A DNA stretch of 5,145 bases from an uncultured Porphyromonas sp. (GCA_946997275.1 CAMPUN010000110.1:1-5145); one strand, 5' to 3'. Shown: positions 1 to 5,145, counted from the stretch's first letter. Program-made: numbers and translations. The notes: generated by a model from the letters alone, not told the origin.

Positions 1-2301
1 GGTTGTGGCGCCTCTGTCGACTAGCTCCTGGAGGTGTACTGGTGAAGCCTCAAAGACATAGATAAAGTCTAGGGTGTGTCTGGGCTTACCATAGCCATAT
101 TGCCAGTACTCAGCCTTGGTGCAGTAACCCTTGAGGTCGTAGCTAAACTCGCCGAACCCACCATTTTCCTCTGTCAGCGGGAGCATAGGCCAGAAGACCT
201 TGGTGTCTGCCTTGTCGTCATACTGATAGCGTAGTTCGAAGACTGTGGTAGGCTTGCCTTTCTCAGGATCTTTTTCATCCTTGTCGTACTTATAGTTCAC
301 TGCCTGGACGCTTGAAAGCAGTCCCTGCTCATTCCATGAGTAGAGCTCGCCCTTCATGTAGAGCCAGTTGGCCTGAATGCTAGAATACTTAGCGGTAGCC
401 TTCTGACCCTTGTCGTTGTAGCTGTAGAAGATCTTACCAGAGGCCATTGAAATGGTCGGATGATCGGTGTCTACTCCCGTAGCCTCACCGAATTGCTCCT
501 CGATGAGTTGTCCCTTGTCGTTGTAGATATAGTCATTCATGACTTTAGCCTTTAGACTCTCGACCCAGTAGTCTATCTGACCATCGGGACGATAGGCGAT
601 CTTGATATCAGCCATGTCATTGTCAAAGAGCTTCATCAGACGTCTTACTATACGCCCCTGCTCATCGTATGTATAGTGGGCAAACTGACTAGGCTTGTCG
701 TTCTTGTCATAGGATAGCATGATGTCAATGTCAGATATACGCCCCTGCTCATCGTATCGTATGTCATGATGAGATGAGACGTTGCCATCTTCATCCTTCG
801 CAGTGCGAGAGATCCACTGCTTGTTCTCGTTGTATCCATAGGTATAGGTTATGGGACCAGGCTTTGAAGCATCAACCTTCGTTAGGTAGTAGTCGTAGGT
901 TACTGAGCCAGCCTTTGCAAAAGTGGCCGTGAGCTTGCTATCACCCATCAGGTCAAACTGTCGAGCCTCTAGGATGTCATCATCGTTGAGCTTGAGCTCC
1001 TGTAGCTCATATCCAGCCTCAGGTGTAGCGACCACCTTGTAGGTTTCACCTTGTGGCATAAAGGGCAGATCCTCCTTGTCAAAGCCCTCTAGAGCTATCG
1101 TCCCGTGCTGTGCCTCTTCGATGGAGACCTTCGCATAGTCAAAGATGGTTGTAGGCTCATCTCCTGTGTCCTCATTCTTCTCATAGATAGCCCAACCCTT
1201 GCGTCTGGCTACACTTGCTGACTTAGGAGTCCAAACATTTTTCTCTTCATACGTTACTTTCATGCCTGCGCCAAAGATCTTGTGAGCAGGCTTTGCTGCG
1301 TTGTAGTCGGCGCCATGATCGGCTAAGCTCTTTACGAGAGCGAGTGTAGACTCTGCAGGCAAAGCGCAGAGGTGTACGCTGACTAGATTAAGCTTGGGAC
1401 AATTGTTTGCAGTCACCTTAGCGAGTTTATCACAGCGCTCTAGGTAGACTTGAGTTAGTGCAGCGTGATTAGATAGGTCTATCTCCTTAATCTGAGCCTC
1501 CTGTAGGTAAATGTACTTGAGCTTGTCAGAGCTAGGAAGCTTTATCGTAGCAAGTTTTTTGCAAGAGTTGGCCGTGAGGTCCTCTAGAGCAACACAGTCT
1601 GAGAAGTCTAGCGTGGTGACTTCGCTCTGCTGGCAGTCTATCGTAGAGAGCTTGTTCATCCCCTTTAGGTTAAGCTCTTTGATAGGGTTGCGAGCTACGT
1701 TGAGGCTGTTCAGATTGACTAGGCCTGCGATGGCTAAATCGGTGATGTTGCTGTTTTGTAGCTCTACCTCCTCCAGAGCTGTACAGCCTGTAAGGGTGAC
1801 GCTAGTGAGCTTCATATTAGCATTGCCCGTGAGTGTCTTGAGCGCTGTACAGCCCGTCAGATCAAGTGTGGGGAGAGAGCTGTAGGCACAGTTTAGCTTC
1901 TGGAGCGATGTGACGTTTTTCGCTTGTAGACTGGTGATGGAGCTGTTTTTGAGACTGAGCTGCTCGATCGTCTTGGAGCTAGTTATGTCCATGGCAGAGA
2001 GTACGTTGACGTACTCGCAGCTGATTGACTTGACCGCACCGCGGATCTTAATCTCTAGTGCTGTGGGCGTGTAGGAGGTGCGGTTGGCTGCGTAAGCCTC
2101 TTTAAGCCCTTCGAAAGTTATCTCGCCCTCACCCTGTACGGTTAGTTTGAGAGGTATAGCCTCATCGTCATCGTTGGTAGGCATCTCGGAGAGCTTAATC
2201 GTAATGACATTGCTCTCGCCAGCCTGCTGAGCTGGTAGTGGCGCGTAAATAGCCATCCCGAGGAGGGCTAGCAGCGTGGCAATAAGTAATCGGTGATTCA
2301 T
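1..2301 (-). CDS. Secreted LRR / InlB-like / YD-repeat protein, C-terminus beyond window
   Basis: The frame is open for 767 codons from the ATG at 2301 to the left edge, so the 3' end is missing. Residues 1-24 are a signal peptide (Arg4, hydrophobic 5-20, PLPA then QQ); there is no lipobox Cys, and Gln after the cut is common in exported Bacteroidota proteins. Residues about 111-314 are nine or ten leucine-rich repeats of 21-22 residues with Cys/Asn positions and LDLTGCTALK-type phrases, like internalin J. Residues 362-373 (ARRKGWAIY) look like the cap segment of such LRRs. Residues about 391-461 match the divergent InlB B-repeat pattern (ATPEAGYEL...LTATF). Residues about 466-750 carry YD-like repeats (YDEQGRI at 516 and 545, YNDKGQ at 593 and 628). 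Role is inferred: surface-exposed adhesion or binding. A type IX sorting domain may follow beyond the edge but cannot be seen. The start is supported by the signal peptide and the A-rich leader. The exact gene is not recognised; P. gingivalis InlJ is a possible relative. Confidence 0.9.
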   Translation of the reverse strand, partial: MNHRLLIATLLALLGMAIYAPLPAQQAGESNVITIKLSEMPTNDDDEAIPLKLTVQGEGEITFEGLKEAYAANRTSYTPTALEIKIRGAVKSISCEYVNVLSAMDITSSKTIEQLSLKNSSITSLQAKNVTSLQKLNCAYSSLPTLDLTGCTALKTLTGNANMKLTSVTLTGCTALEEVELQNSNITDLAIAGLVNLNSLNVARNPIKELNLKGMNKLSTIDCQQSEVTTLDFSDCVALEDLTANSCKKLATIKLPSSDKLKYIYLQEAQIKEIDLSNHAALTQVYLERCDKLAKVTANNCPKLNLVSVHLCALPAESTLALVKSLADHGADYNAAKPAHKIFGAGMKVTYEEKNVWTPKSASVARRKGWAIYEKNEDTGDEPTTIFDYAKVSIEEAQHGTIALEGFDKEDLPFMPQGETYKVVATPEAGYELQELKLNDDDILEARQFDLMGDSKLTATFAKAGSVTYDYYLTKVDASKPGPITYTYGYNENKQWISRTAKDEDGNVSSHHDIRYDEQGRISDIDIMLSYDKNDKPSQFAHYTYDEQGRIVRRLMKLFDNDMADIKIAYRPDGQIDYWVESLKAKVMNDYIYNDKGQLIEEQFGEATGVDTDHPTISMASGKIFYSYNDKGQKATAKYSSIQANWLYMKGELYSWNEQGLLSSVQAVNYKYDKDEKDPEKGKPTTVFELRYQYDDKADTKVFWPMLPLTEENGGFGEFSYDLKGYCTKAEYWQYGYGKPRHTLDFIYVFEASPVHLQELVDRGATT
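50..906 (-). repeat. YD-like repeat region in the LRR protein
   Basis: Residues about 466-750 contain a recurring Tyr/Trp-[DN]-x-x-G-[RQ]-[IL] motif: RYDEQGRI (515), TYDEQGRI (544), AYRPDGQI (569), IYNDKGQL (592), SYNDKGQK (627), SWNEQGLL (655), and degenerate forms at 693 and 720. Spacing is irregular, 23-38 residues. The motif resembles YD/RHS repeats, which build extended beta structures on cell-surface proteins, but it is shorter and less regular than in true RHS proteins. Assignment to a named family would need a profile search. Confidence 0.65.
1360..1971 (-). repeat. Leucine-rich repeat block (about 9-10 units of 21-22 codons)
   Basis: Residues about 111-314 align as units beginning with Leu and spaced 21-22 residues: LQKLNCAYSSLPTLDLTGC, LKTLTGNANMKLTSVTLTGC, LEEVELQNSNITDLAIAG, LNSLNVARNPIKELNLKG, LSTIDCQQSEVTTLDFSDC, LEDLTANSCKKLATIKLP, LKYIYLQEAQIKEIDLSN, LTQVYLERCDKLAKVTANNC. 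The pattern L-x-x-L-x-[CN]-x-x-x-x-[IL]-x-x-L-D-L is close to internalin-J-type LRRs, which form a curved solenoid used for protein binding. Units are diverged at DNA level. Confidence 0.85.
2232..2301 (-). other. Sec signal peptide of the LRR protein
   Basis: Codons 1-24 begin MNHRLLIATLLALLGM and end IYAPLPA, followed by QQAGES. This gives one positive charge, a hydrophobic core and a small-residue cleavage motif (L-P-A). Cleavage after Ala24 would expose an N-terminal Gln. It places the protein across the inner membrane; the further route (type IX secretion) is inferred from the phylum only. The interval is approximate by a residue or two. Confidence 0.8.
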
Positions 2302-2384
2302 TGTTTTGAATGTTTGTTGGTTAGGAATATCTATTAGTTAACACAGAACAGTATCGATACGATACGAAACTGCGCCTTTGCTGG

Positions 2385-2415
2385 CAAAGGTAGTGATTAT
2401 TTATTTAGTACACAA
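2385..2415 (-). promoter_or_regulatory. Bacteroidota-type promoter of the LRR protein gene
   Basis: On the minus strand TTG (2415-2413) is followed after 20 bp by TACCTTTG (2392-2385), matching the Bacteroidota -33/-7 consensus TTG-N19-21-TAnnTTTG. Transcription would start near 2378, giving a leader of about 77 nt before the ATG at 2301. Two inverted repeats overlap it: TACACA/TGTGTA (2409-2414 and 2430-2435) around the -33 element and CCTTTGC/GCAAAGG (2375-2390) across the -7 element. These could be operators, but that is inference. Confidence 0.75.
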
Positions 2416-2483
2416 CAGTAATAGTTTGGTGTGTAATAATTCTATTTGGGCGGTTTTGTTCATACTTTTCAAGCTTTCCGCAT

Positions 2484-2497
2484 CTAGAGCGCTCTAG
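2484..2497. repeat. Perfect 14-bp palindrome
   Basis: CTAGAGCGCTCTAG is fully self-complementary with no spacer. It lies about 70 bp upstream of the LRR gene's -33 element, on the far side from that gene. It could be a dimeric regulator site or simply one member of the palindrome-rich region that follows. No known operator is recognised. Confidence 0.6.
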
Positions 2498-2562
2498 GCC
2501 TACTCTAATCCTACAAATAGATGACTAGCCCGAATAGGACAACTATTACCACAAAAAAAGTC

Positions 2563-2611
2563 TGATCAACCCTCGCAGGGGTGCTTTCTCTCTTAGAGAG
2601 CGTAGCGATCA
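2563..2611. other. Possible three-way-junction RNA structure
   Basis: TGATC (2563-2567) can pair with GATCA (2607-2611), enclosing two hairpins. One is CCCT/AGGG with loop CGC (2570-2580). The other is CTCTC/GAGAG with loop TTA (2588-2600), extended by GCT/AGC (2583-2585 and 2604-2606). The nested arrangement resembles a small structured RNA. No promoter or known RNA family was recognised, and the outer stem is only 5 bp and itself palindromic, so chance remains possible. Confidence 0.3.
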
Positions 2612-2775
2612 CATGGCTTCAGAAGTCGTATAGATGGCTCAAACAGTTGAGTTGACGCCTGTAAGCGCTCCATAAATGAGGACTCCTCTCGGCTCTCCAT
2701 GGAGGAATGCTCAAATAGCTCGGTGAGAATCTTACATCGTCCAGTGAGGAACGAAAAAATATCTCGGACTTATGC

Positions 2776-2817
2776 TTTGATTCTTCCGAAGTTTCATTTG
2801 ATTCTTCCGAAGTTTCA
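2776..2817. repeat. Perfect tandem duplication of a 21-bp unit
   Basis: Positions 2776-2796 and 2797-2817 are identical (TTTGATTCTTCCGAAGTTTC plus A), directly abutting. Each copy contains the small inverted repeat CTTC-C-GAAG. Perfect identity suggests a recent or maintained duplication. It lies outside any reading frame, about 215 bp upstream of the lyase start. Confidence 0.95.
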
Positions 2818-2825
2818 CTCCGCGC

Positions 2826-2855
2826 CTCGGTGGAGAATTTTCATTTTCCACGGAG
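2826..2855. repeat. Imperfect hairpin CTCGGTGGA / TCCACGGAG
   Basis: Arms of 9 nt (2826-2834 and 2847-2855) pair at 8 of 9 positions, with a 12-nt AT-rich loop and a single G-G mismatch. There is no T-tract after it on either strand, so it is not an obvious intrinsic terminator. Together with the 21-bp duplication just before it, it may belong to a dispersed intergenic repeat. Confidence 0.55.
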
Positions 2856-2871
2856 CTATTGGCGAGAAATG

Positions 2872-2905
2872 CTAGTGCCCCTAGTGATACTAGTGACTCT
2901 AGGTG
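2872..2905. repeat. Nonamer tandem array starting CTAGTG
   Basis: CTAGTGCCC, CTAGTGATA, CTAGTGACT and a partial CTAGGTG start at 2872, 2881, 2890 and 2899, giving a 9-bp period with a conserved CTAGTG core. Two more CTAG words follow at 2906 and 2912 with shorter spacing, bridging to the heptamer array. The array is non-coding. Confidence 0.75.
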
Positions 2906-2917
2906 CTAGTCCTAGCC

Positions 2918-2973
2918 TCTAATCTCTAAAGTCTAACCTCTAACTTCTAATCTATAACCTCTAATCTATAGCC
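2918..2973. repeat. Heptamer tandem array, eight units of TCTAAYC
   Basis: Eight consecutive 7-bp units run without a gap: TCTAATC, TCTAAAG, TCTAACC, TCTAACT, TCTAATC, TATAACC, TCTAATC, TATAGCC. The last four also form a 14-bp repeat matching at 13 of 14 positions. The array ends about 18 bp before the probable -7 element of the methionine gamma-lyase gene, so the expected -33 position falls within its last unit. A change in copy number would alter the DNA upstream of the promoter. Confidence 0.9.
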
Positions 2974-2991
2974 GTGAGCGCGATTTTTTCG

Positions 2992-2999
2992 TACCTTCG
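2992..2999 (+). promoter_or_regulatory. Probable -7 element of the methionine gamma-lyase promoter
   Basis: TACCTTCG differs at one base from the Bacteroidota TAnnTTTG element and lies 32 bp before the ATG. No TTG is found 19-21 bp upstream; that position falls at the end of the heptamer array. The element lies inside a tandem octamer duplication (TTCGTACC at 2988-2995 and 2996-3003). The start site would be near 3005, leaving a leader of about 27 nt. Confidence 0.5.
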
Positions 3000-3031
3000 T
3001 ACCGAATAATCAATCCTTTAGATAAAGCTTT

Positions 3032-4234
3032 ATGATAGATCCAAAAGAACTACAGAAGATGGGCTTCGCTACGCGTGCCATCCATGCGGGTAGCGAGCAC
3101 AATCAGCACGGTACGCTGGCTACTCCTATTTACCAGACCTCTACCTTCGTCTTTGACTCTGCTGAGCAGGGTGGCAGACGCTTTGCCCTCGAGGAGGAGG
3201 GCTACATCTACACCCGCCTAGGGAACCCTACCTGCACGGCTGCCGAGCAGAAGGTCGCCTCTCTAGAGGGTGGCGAGGCTTGTGTCAGCGCCTCTTCAGG
3301 TATCGGTGCGATTACTTCTGCTATCTACCCCCTAGTACAGGCTGGTGACCACATCGTGGCTGGCAAGACGCTCTACGGCTGCACTTACTCATTCCTCGAG
3401 CACGGGCTCTCACGCTTTGGCGTGGAGGTAACCTTCGTCGATGCGCGCAATCTGGATGAGATCAAGGCTGCTATGCGTCCCAACACGAAGCTGGTTTACA
3501 TCGAGACGCCGGCCAATCCTAACATGTACCTGACGGATATTGAAGGCGCTGCTAAGATAGCTCACAGCCAGGAGGGAACTGTCCTGATGGTGGACAATAC
3601 TTACTGTACCCCCTTCATCACGCGTCCGCTAGACCTCGGTGCTGACGTGGTCGTACACTCGGCTACGAAGTATCTAAATGGTCACGGTGACGTGATCGCG
3701 GGATTCGTCGTCGGTCGCAAGGAGTACATTGACCAGGTGCGTCTCTTCGCTGTCAAGGATATGACGGGATCAGTGCTTGGCCCGTTTGAGGCTTACCTGA
3801 TCGCTCGTGGTATCAAGACTCTGGAGATACGTATGGAGCGTCACTGCGCCAATGCACAGCGTGTGGCTGAGTTCCTAGAGAAGCATCCCGCTGTCGCATC
3901 GATCGCATACCCGGGTCTCAAGAGCTTCCCACAGTATGAGCTGGCTCAGAAGCAGATGCGCCTGCCGGGTGCTATGATTGCTTTCGAGCTCAAGGGTGGT
4001 CTAGAGGCTGGTCGCAAGCTGATGAACAGCCTGCACCTAGCTACGCTCTGCGTGAGCCTCGGTGATGCTGAGACGCTTATCGAGCACCCAGCGAGCATGA
4101 CACACTCGCCCTACACGCCTGAGGAGCGCGCTGCTTCTGATATTGGCGAGGGTATGGTACGCCTCTCGATCGGTCTGGAGAATGTCGAGGACATCATCGC
4201 AGACCTGAAGGCTGGTCTAGACGCACTCCTATAA
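3032..4234 (+). CDS. mgl: L-methionine gamma-lyase
   Basis: This complete 400-residue protein belongs to the PLP-dependent Cys/Met-metabolism family and is cytoplasmic, normally a tetramer. It splits methionine into methanethiol, 2-oxobutanoate and ammonia, and usually also acts on homocysteine. The PLP lysine is Lys213 in [11 protein letters not shown]. Tyr60 and Arg62 (YTRLGNPT) bind cofactor phosphate from the neighbouring subunit, Tyr115 is the catalytic tyrosine, Asp188 (MVDNT) holds the pyridine ring, and Ser342 and Arg377 bind substrate carboxylate. Cys117 in LYGCT and Lys242-Asp243 in VKDMTG are hallmarks of true methionine gamma-lyases and argue against cystathionine synthase or lyase. 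Length equals the family norm. The ATG is the natural start ([20 protein letters not shown]) behind an A/T-rich leader. Frequent CGT/CGC Arg and GGT Gly codons suggest good expression. The gene stands alone, with its own terminator downstream. Confidence 0.96.
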   Translation: MIDPKELQKMGFATRAIHAGSEHNQHGTLATPIYQTSTFVFDSAEQGGRRFALEEEGYIYTRLGNPTCTAAEQKVASLEGGEACVSASSGIGAITSAIYPLVQAGDHIVAGKTLYGCTYSFLEHGLSRFGVEVTFVDARNLDEIKAAMRPNTKLVYIETPANPNMYLTDIEGAAKIAHSQEGTVLMVDNTYCTPFITRPLDLGADVVVHSATKYLNGHGDVIAGFVVGRKEYIDQVRLFAVKDMTGSVLGPFEAYLIARGIKTLEIRMERHCANAQRVAEFLEKHPAVASIAYPGLKSFPQYELAQKQMRLPGAMIAFELKGGLEAGRKLMNSLHLATLCVSLGDAETLIEHPASMTHSPYTPEERAASDIGEGMVRLSIGLENVEDIIADLKAGLDALL

Positions 4235-4255
4235 TATATAGTAGGTACTGCCAAA

Positions 4256-4282
4256 AGGCTATCGCAACAAATCCGATAGCCT
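4256..4282. terminator. Hairpin after the lyase gene, perfect 9-bp stem
   Basis: AGGCTATCG (4256-4264) and CGATAGCCT (4274-4282) pair perfectly around a 9-nt loop, 21 bp after the stop codon. The downstream side is AT-rich (ACTAATAAAT) but lacks a T-run. On the minus strand the stem is followed by TTTTGG. It may stabilise the mRNA 3' end or assist the stronger terminator that follows. Confidence 0.6.
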
Positions 4283-4299
4283 ACTAATAAATAGGGACT

Positions 4300-4345
4300 C
4301 CCCCCATCGCAGTCGATGAACTGTGGTGGGGGGTGCTTGCTTTTT
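4300..4345 (+). terminator. Strong intrinsic terminator of the lyase gene
   Basis: CCCCCCATCGCAGT (4300-4313) pairs with ACTGTGGTGGGGGG (4320-4333) over 14 bp, with two G-U pairs and a 6-nt loop CGATGA. It is followed by a T-rich tail TGCTTGCTTTTT. The GC-rich base of the stem plus the T5 run is a classic Rho-independent terminator. It separates the lyase from the next gene. Confidence 0.85.
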
Positions 4346-4432
4346 GCAGTAAGACTGTCACGTGTAGCCTTGGTAGAGACGCACGGACGGGTGACGATGA
4401 TGTAGATTCGCACGTCTACCTATTGGTAGGTA
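4346..4432. other. Short spacer with no recognised gene
   Basis: Between the terminator and the next promoter there is no coding frame with support. The only notable element is the inverted repeat CTACC-TATT-GGTAG at 4416-4429, just before the next gene's -33 element, which could be an operator. Confidence 0.6.
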
Positions 4433-4463
4433 TTGAGCGGTCGGCAAATCATTTGTATCTTTG
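4433..4463 (+). promoter_or_regulatory. Bacteroidota-type promoter of the hemerythrin-like gene
   Basis: TTG (4433-4435), a 20-bp spacer and TATCTTTG (4456-4463) match the phylum consensus exactly, with the same spacing as the LRR gene promoter. Transcription would begin near 4470, leaving about 40 nt of A-rich leader before the ATG at 4511. The inverted repeat at 4416-4429 touches its upstream side. Confidence 0.8.
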
Positions 4464-4510
4464 CTTGTAGTATCGAGCCAGAAACTCTTATTCTTAAAAC
4501 TATTCTGCCC

Positions 4511-5145
4511 ATGAATCCCCCTACCCTCCTAAATCATCCCTTCAACGCTCAGACCTCTCTGAGCAAGTTGATCCTGACGCACTATGACCTGCTCATGGTG
4601 ATCACCCGCTTTGGCATCCCCCTAGGCTTCGGTGACAAGAGCGTGGATGAGGTGTGTCAAGCCAATGGAGTGGACACGAATACGCTCCTAGCTGTCGTCA
4701 ATATGCTGACGACGCAGTCTGACACATTCCCCAAGGAACTACTACAAGAGATCTCGGCAGAGTCCCTCATAGCTTACCTGCAGCGGTCGCACCACTACTT
4801 CCTAGACTACAAGCTACCCGATCTGCGAGGAGATCTTTTCACCGCTGTGGAGGAGGGTTCGCCAGAGGTAGCTGCTTTGATCCACCGCTTTTACGATGCG
4901 TATGTCGAGGAGGTGCACAAGCATATGGGATACGAGGACGAGGTGCTCTTTCCCTACGTGCATCGTCTGCTCAAGGGTGAGCGCGACAAGGGCTACTCGA
5001 TCGACGAGTTCGAGAGTAGGCACGACCATATAGAGATGAAGATCACGGATCTTAAGAACATCCTCATCAAGTACTATCAGTCGATGGGAGACTATGCGCT
5101 GACGAATGTGCTGCACGAGCTTTTTACCACCGAGAGAGACCTGAT
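4511..5145 (+). CDS. Hemerythrin-like (Ric/ScdA-related) protein, 3' end beyond window
   Basis: The frame is open for 211 codons to the right edge, so the C-terminus is missing. Residues about 20-66 (ITRFGIPLGFGDKSVDEVC, then LLAVVNML) resemble the ScdA N-terminal domain of iron-centre repair proteins such as YtfE, but the usual Cys-Cys pair is replaced by Gly-Phe. Residues about 90-211 form a four-helix hemerythrin domain. Likely di-iron ligands are His95 (SHHYFLDYKLPDL), His138 and Glu142 (HKHMGYEDEVLFP) and His171 (RHDHIEMKI). The last His/Glu ligands would lie just past the window. Relatives repair iron-sulfur clusters or handle oxygen and NO in the cytoplasm; which role applies here is unknown. 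The ATG lies about 48 bp after a consensus -7 element and no upstream alternative start fits. The gene is transcribed from its own promoter. Confidence 0.88.
   Translation, partial: MNPPTLLNHPFNAQTSLSKLILTHYDLLMVITRFGIPLGFGDKSVDEVCQANGVDTNTLLAVVNMLTTQSDTFPKELLQEISAESLIAYLQRSHHYFLDYKLPDLRGDLFTAVEEGSPEVAALIHRFYDAYVEEVHKHMGYEDEVLFPYVHRLLKGERDKGYSIDEFESRHDHIEMKITDLKNILIKYYQSMGDYALTNVLHELFTTERDL

Larger units (their letters stand above)
2302..3031. other. 730-bp non-coding region between divergent genes
   Basis: No credible coding frame is present on either strand; only tiny ORFs of about 14 codons occur. The part nearest 2301 holds the LRR gene's leader and promoter. Positions 2484-2855 carry a succession of short palindromes and hairpins. 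Positions 2776-3003 carry four tandem repeats of different period (21, 9, 7 and 8 bp). The last 40 bp contain the probable promoter and leader of the methionine gamma-lyase gene. No sign of a broken gene or transposase was found. Confidence 0.8.

Noticed and set aside
648..839. 63-codon minus-strand reading frame
   Set aside because: It lies in another frame of the long LRR/YD-repeat gene on the same strand; its low-complexity repeats come from the YD repeats in the real frame.
50..906. RHS/YD toxin delivery protein
   Set aside because: The repeats are irregular and no RHS core or toxin domain is visible; the C-terminus is missing, so only YD-like repeats can be claimed.
1511..1885. 124-codon plus-strand reading frame
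   Set aside because: It is antisense to the LRR region; its Ser/Leu-rich composition is explained by the regular LRR codons, and no start signal is seen.
2521..2565. Leader peptide of 14 residues (also a 13-residue ORF at 2634-2675)
   Set aside because: Neither has a ribosome-binding context, a residue bias that suggests attenuation, or a promoter in the right place.
2872..2973. CRISPR array
   Set aside because: The units are 7-9 bp, directly abutting, with no spacers of 25-40 bp and no cas genes nearby.
3032..4234. Cystathionine gamma-synthase or gamma-lyase instead of methionine gamma-lyase
   Set aside because: Cys117 after the catalytic tyrosine and the Lys242-Asp243 pair are typical of methionine gamma-lyase; the related enzymes lack them.
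4111..4413. 100-codon minus-strand reading frame
   Set aside because: It overlaps the 3' end of the methionine gamma-lyase gene and runs through its terminator; no family resemblance.
4814..5116. 100-codon minus-strand reading frame
   Set aside because: It is antisense to the hemerythrin-like gene, which has clear motifs in its own frame.

Overview
The window looks like chromosomal DNA of a Bacteroidota bacterium, most likely a Porphyromonas-type anaerobe. Three observations support this. Two genes are preceded by textbook Bacteroidota promoters (TTG, 20 bp, then TAnnTTTG). Gene starts sit behind A-rich leaders rather than strong Shine-Dalgarno sites. The gene set (methionine gamma-lyase, a large secreted leucine-rich-repeat protein, a hemerythrin-like protein) also fits. 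The species is inferred, not proven.

Layout. Positions 1-2301 (minus strand) hold the first 767 codons of a large secreted protein that runs off the left edge. It has a signal peptide, about nine 21-22-residue leucine-rich repeats of internalin-J type, an InlB-like 'bacterial repeat' domain, and a long series of YD-like repeats. Its promoter lies at 2385-2415. Positions 2302-3031 are a 730-bp non-coding region between two divergent genes. It is crowded with short palindromes and with four different tandem-repeat classes (periods 21, 9, 7 and 8 bp), the last of which overlaps the presumed promoter of the next gene. Positions 3032-4234 (plus) encode a complete methionine gamma-lyase with all key residues, followed by a hairpin at 4256-4282 and a strong intrinsic terminator at 4300-4345. 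Positions 4511-5145 (plus) hold the first 211 codons of a hemerythrin-like, Ric/ScdA-related protein with its own promoter at 4433-4463, cut by the right edge.

The three genes appear to be separate transcription units, not an operon. The lyase degrades methionine (and probably homocysteine) to ammonia, a 2-oxo acid and a volatile thiol, a typical amino-acid-fermenting activity. The hemerythrin-like protein probably deals with oxygen, NO or iron-centre stress. The repeat protein is probably exported and surface exposed.

No mobile element, tRNA, rRNA or CRISPR array was seen. The most interesting part is the non-coding region upstream of the lyase gene: stacked tandem arrays ending at the promoter, and a run of hairpins that could be a structured RNA or a dispersed intergenic repeat.
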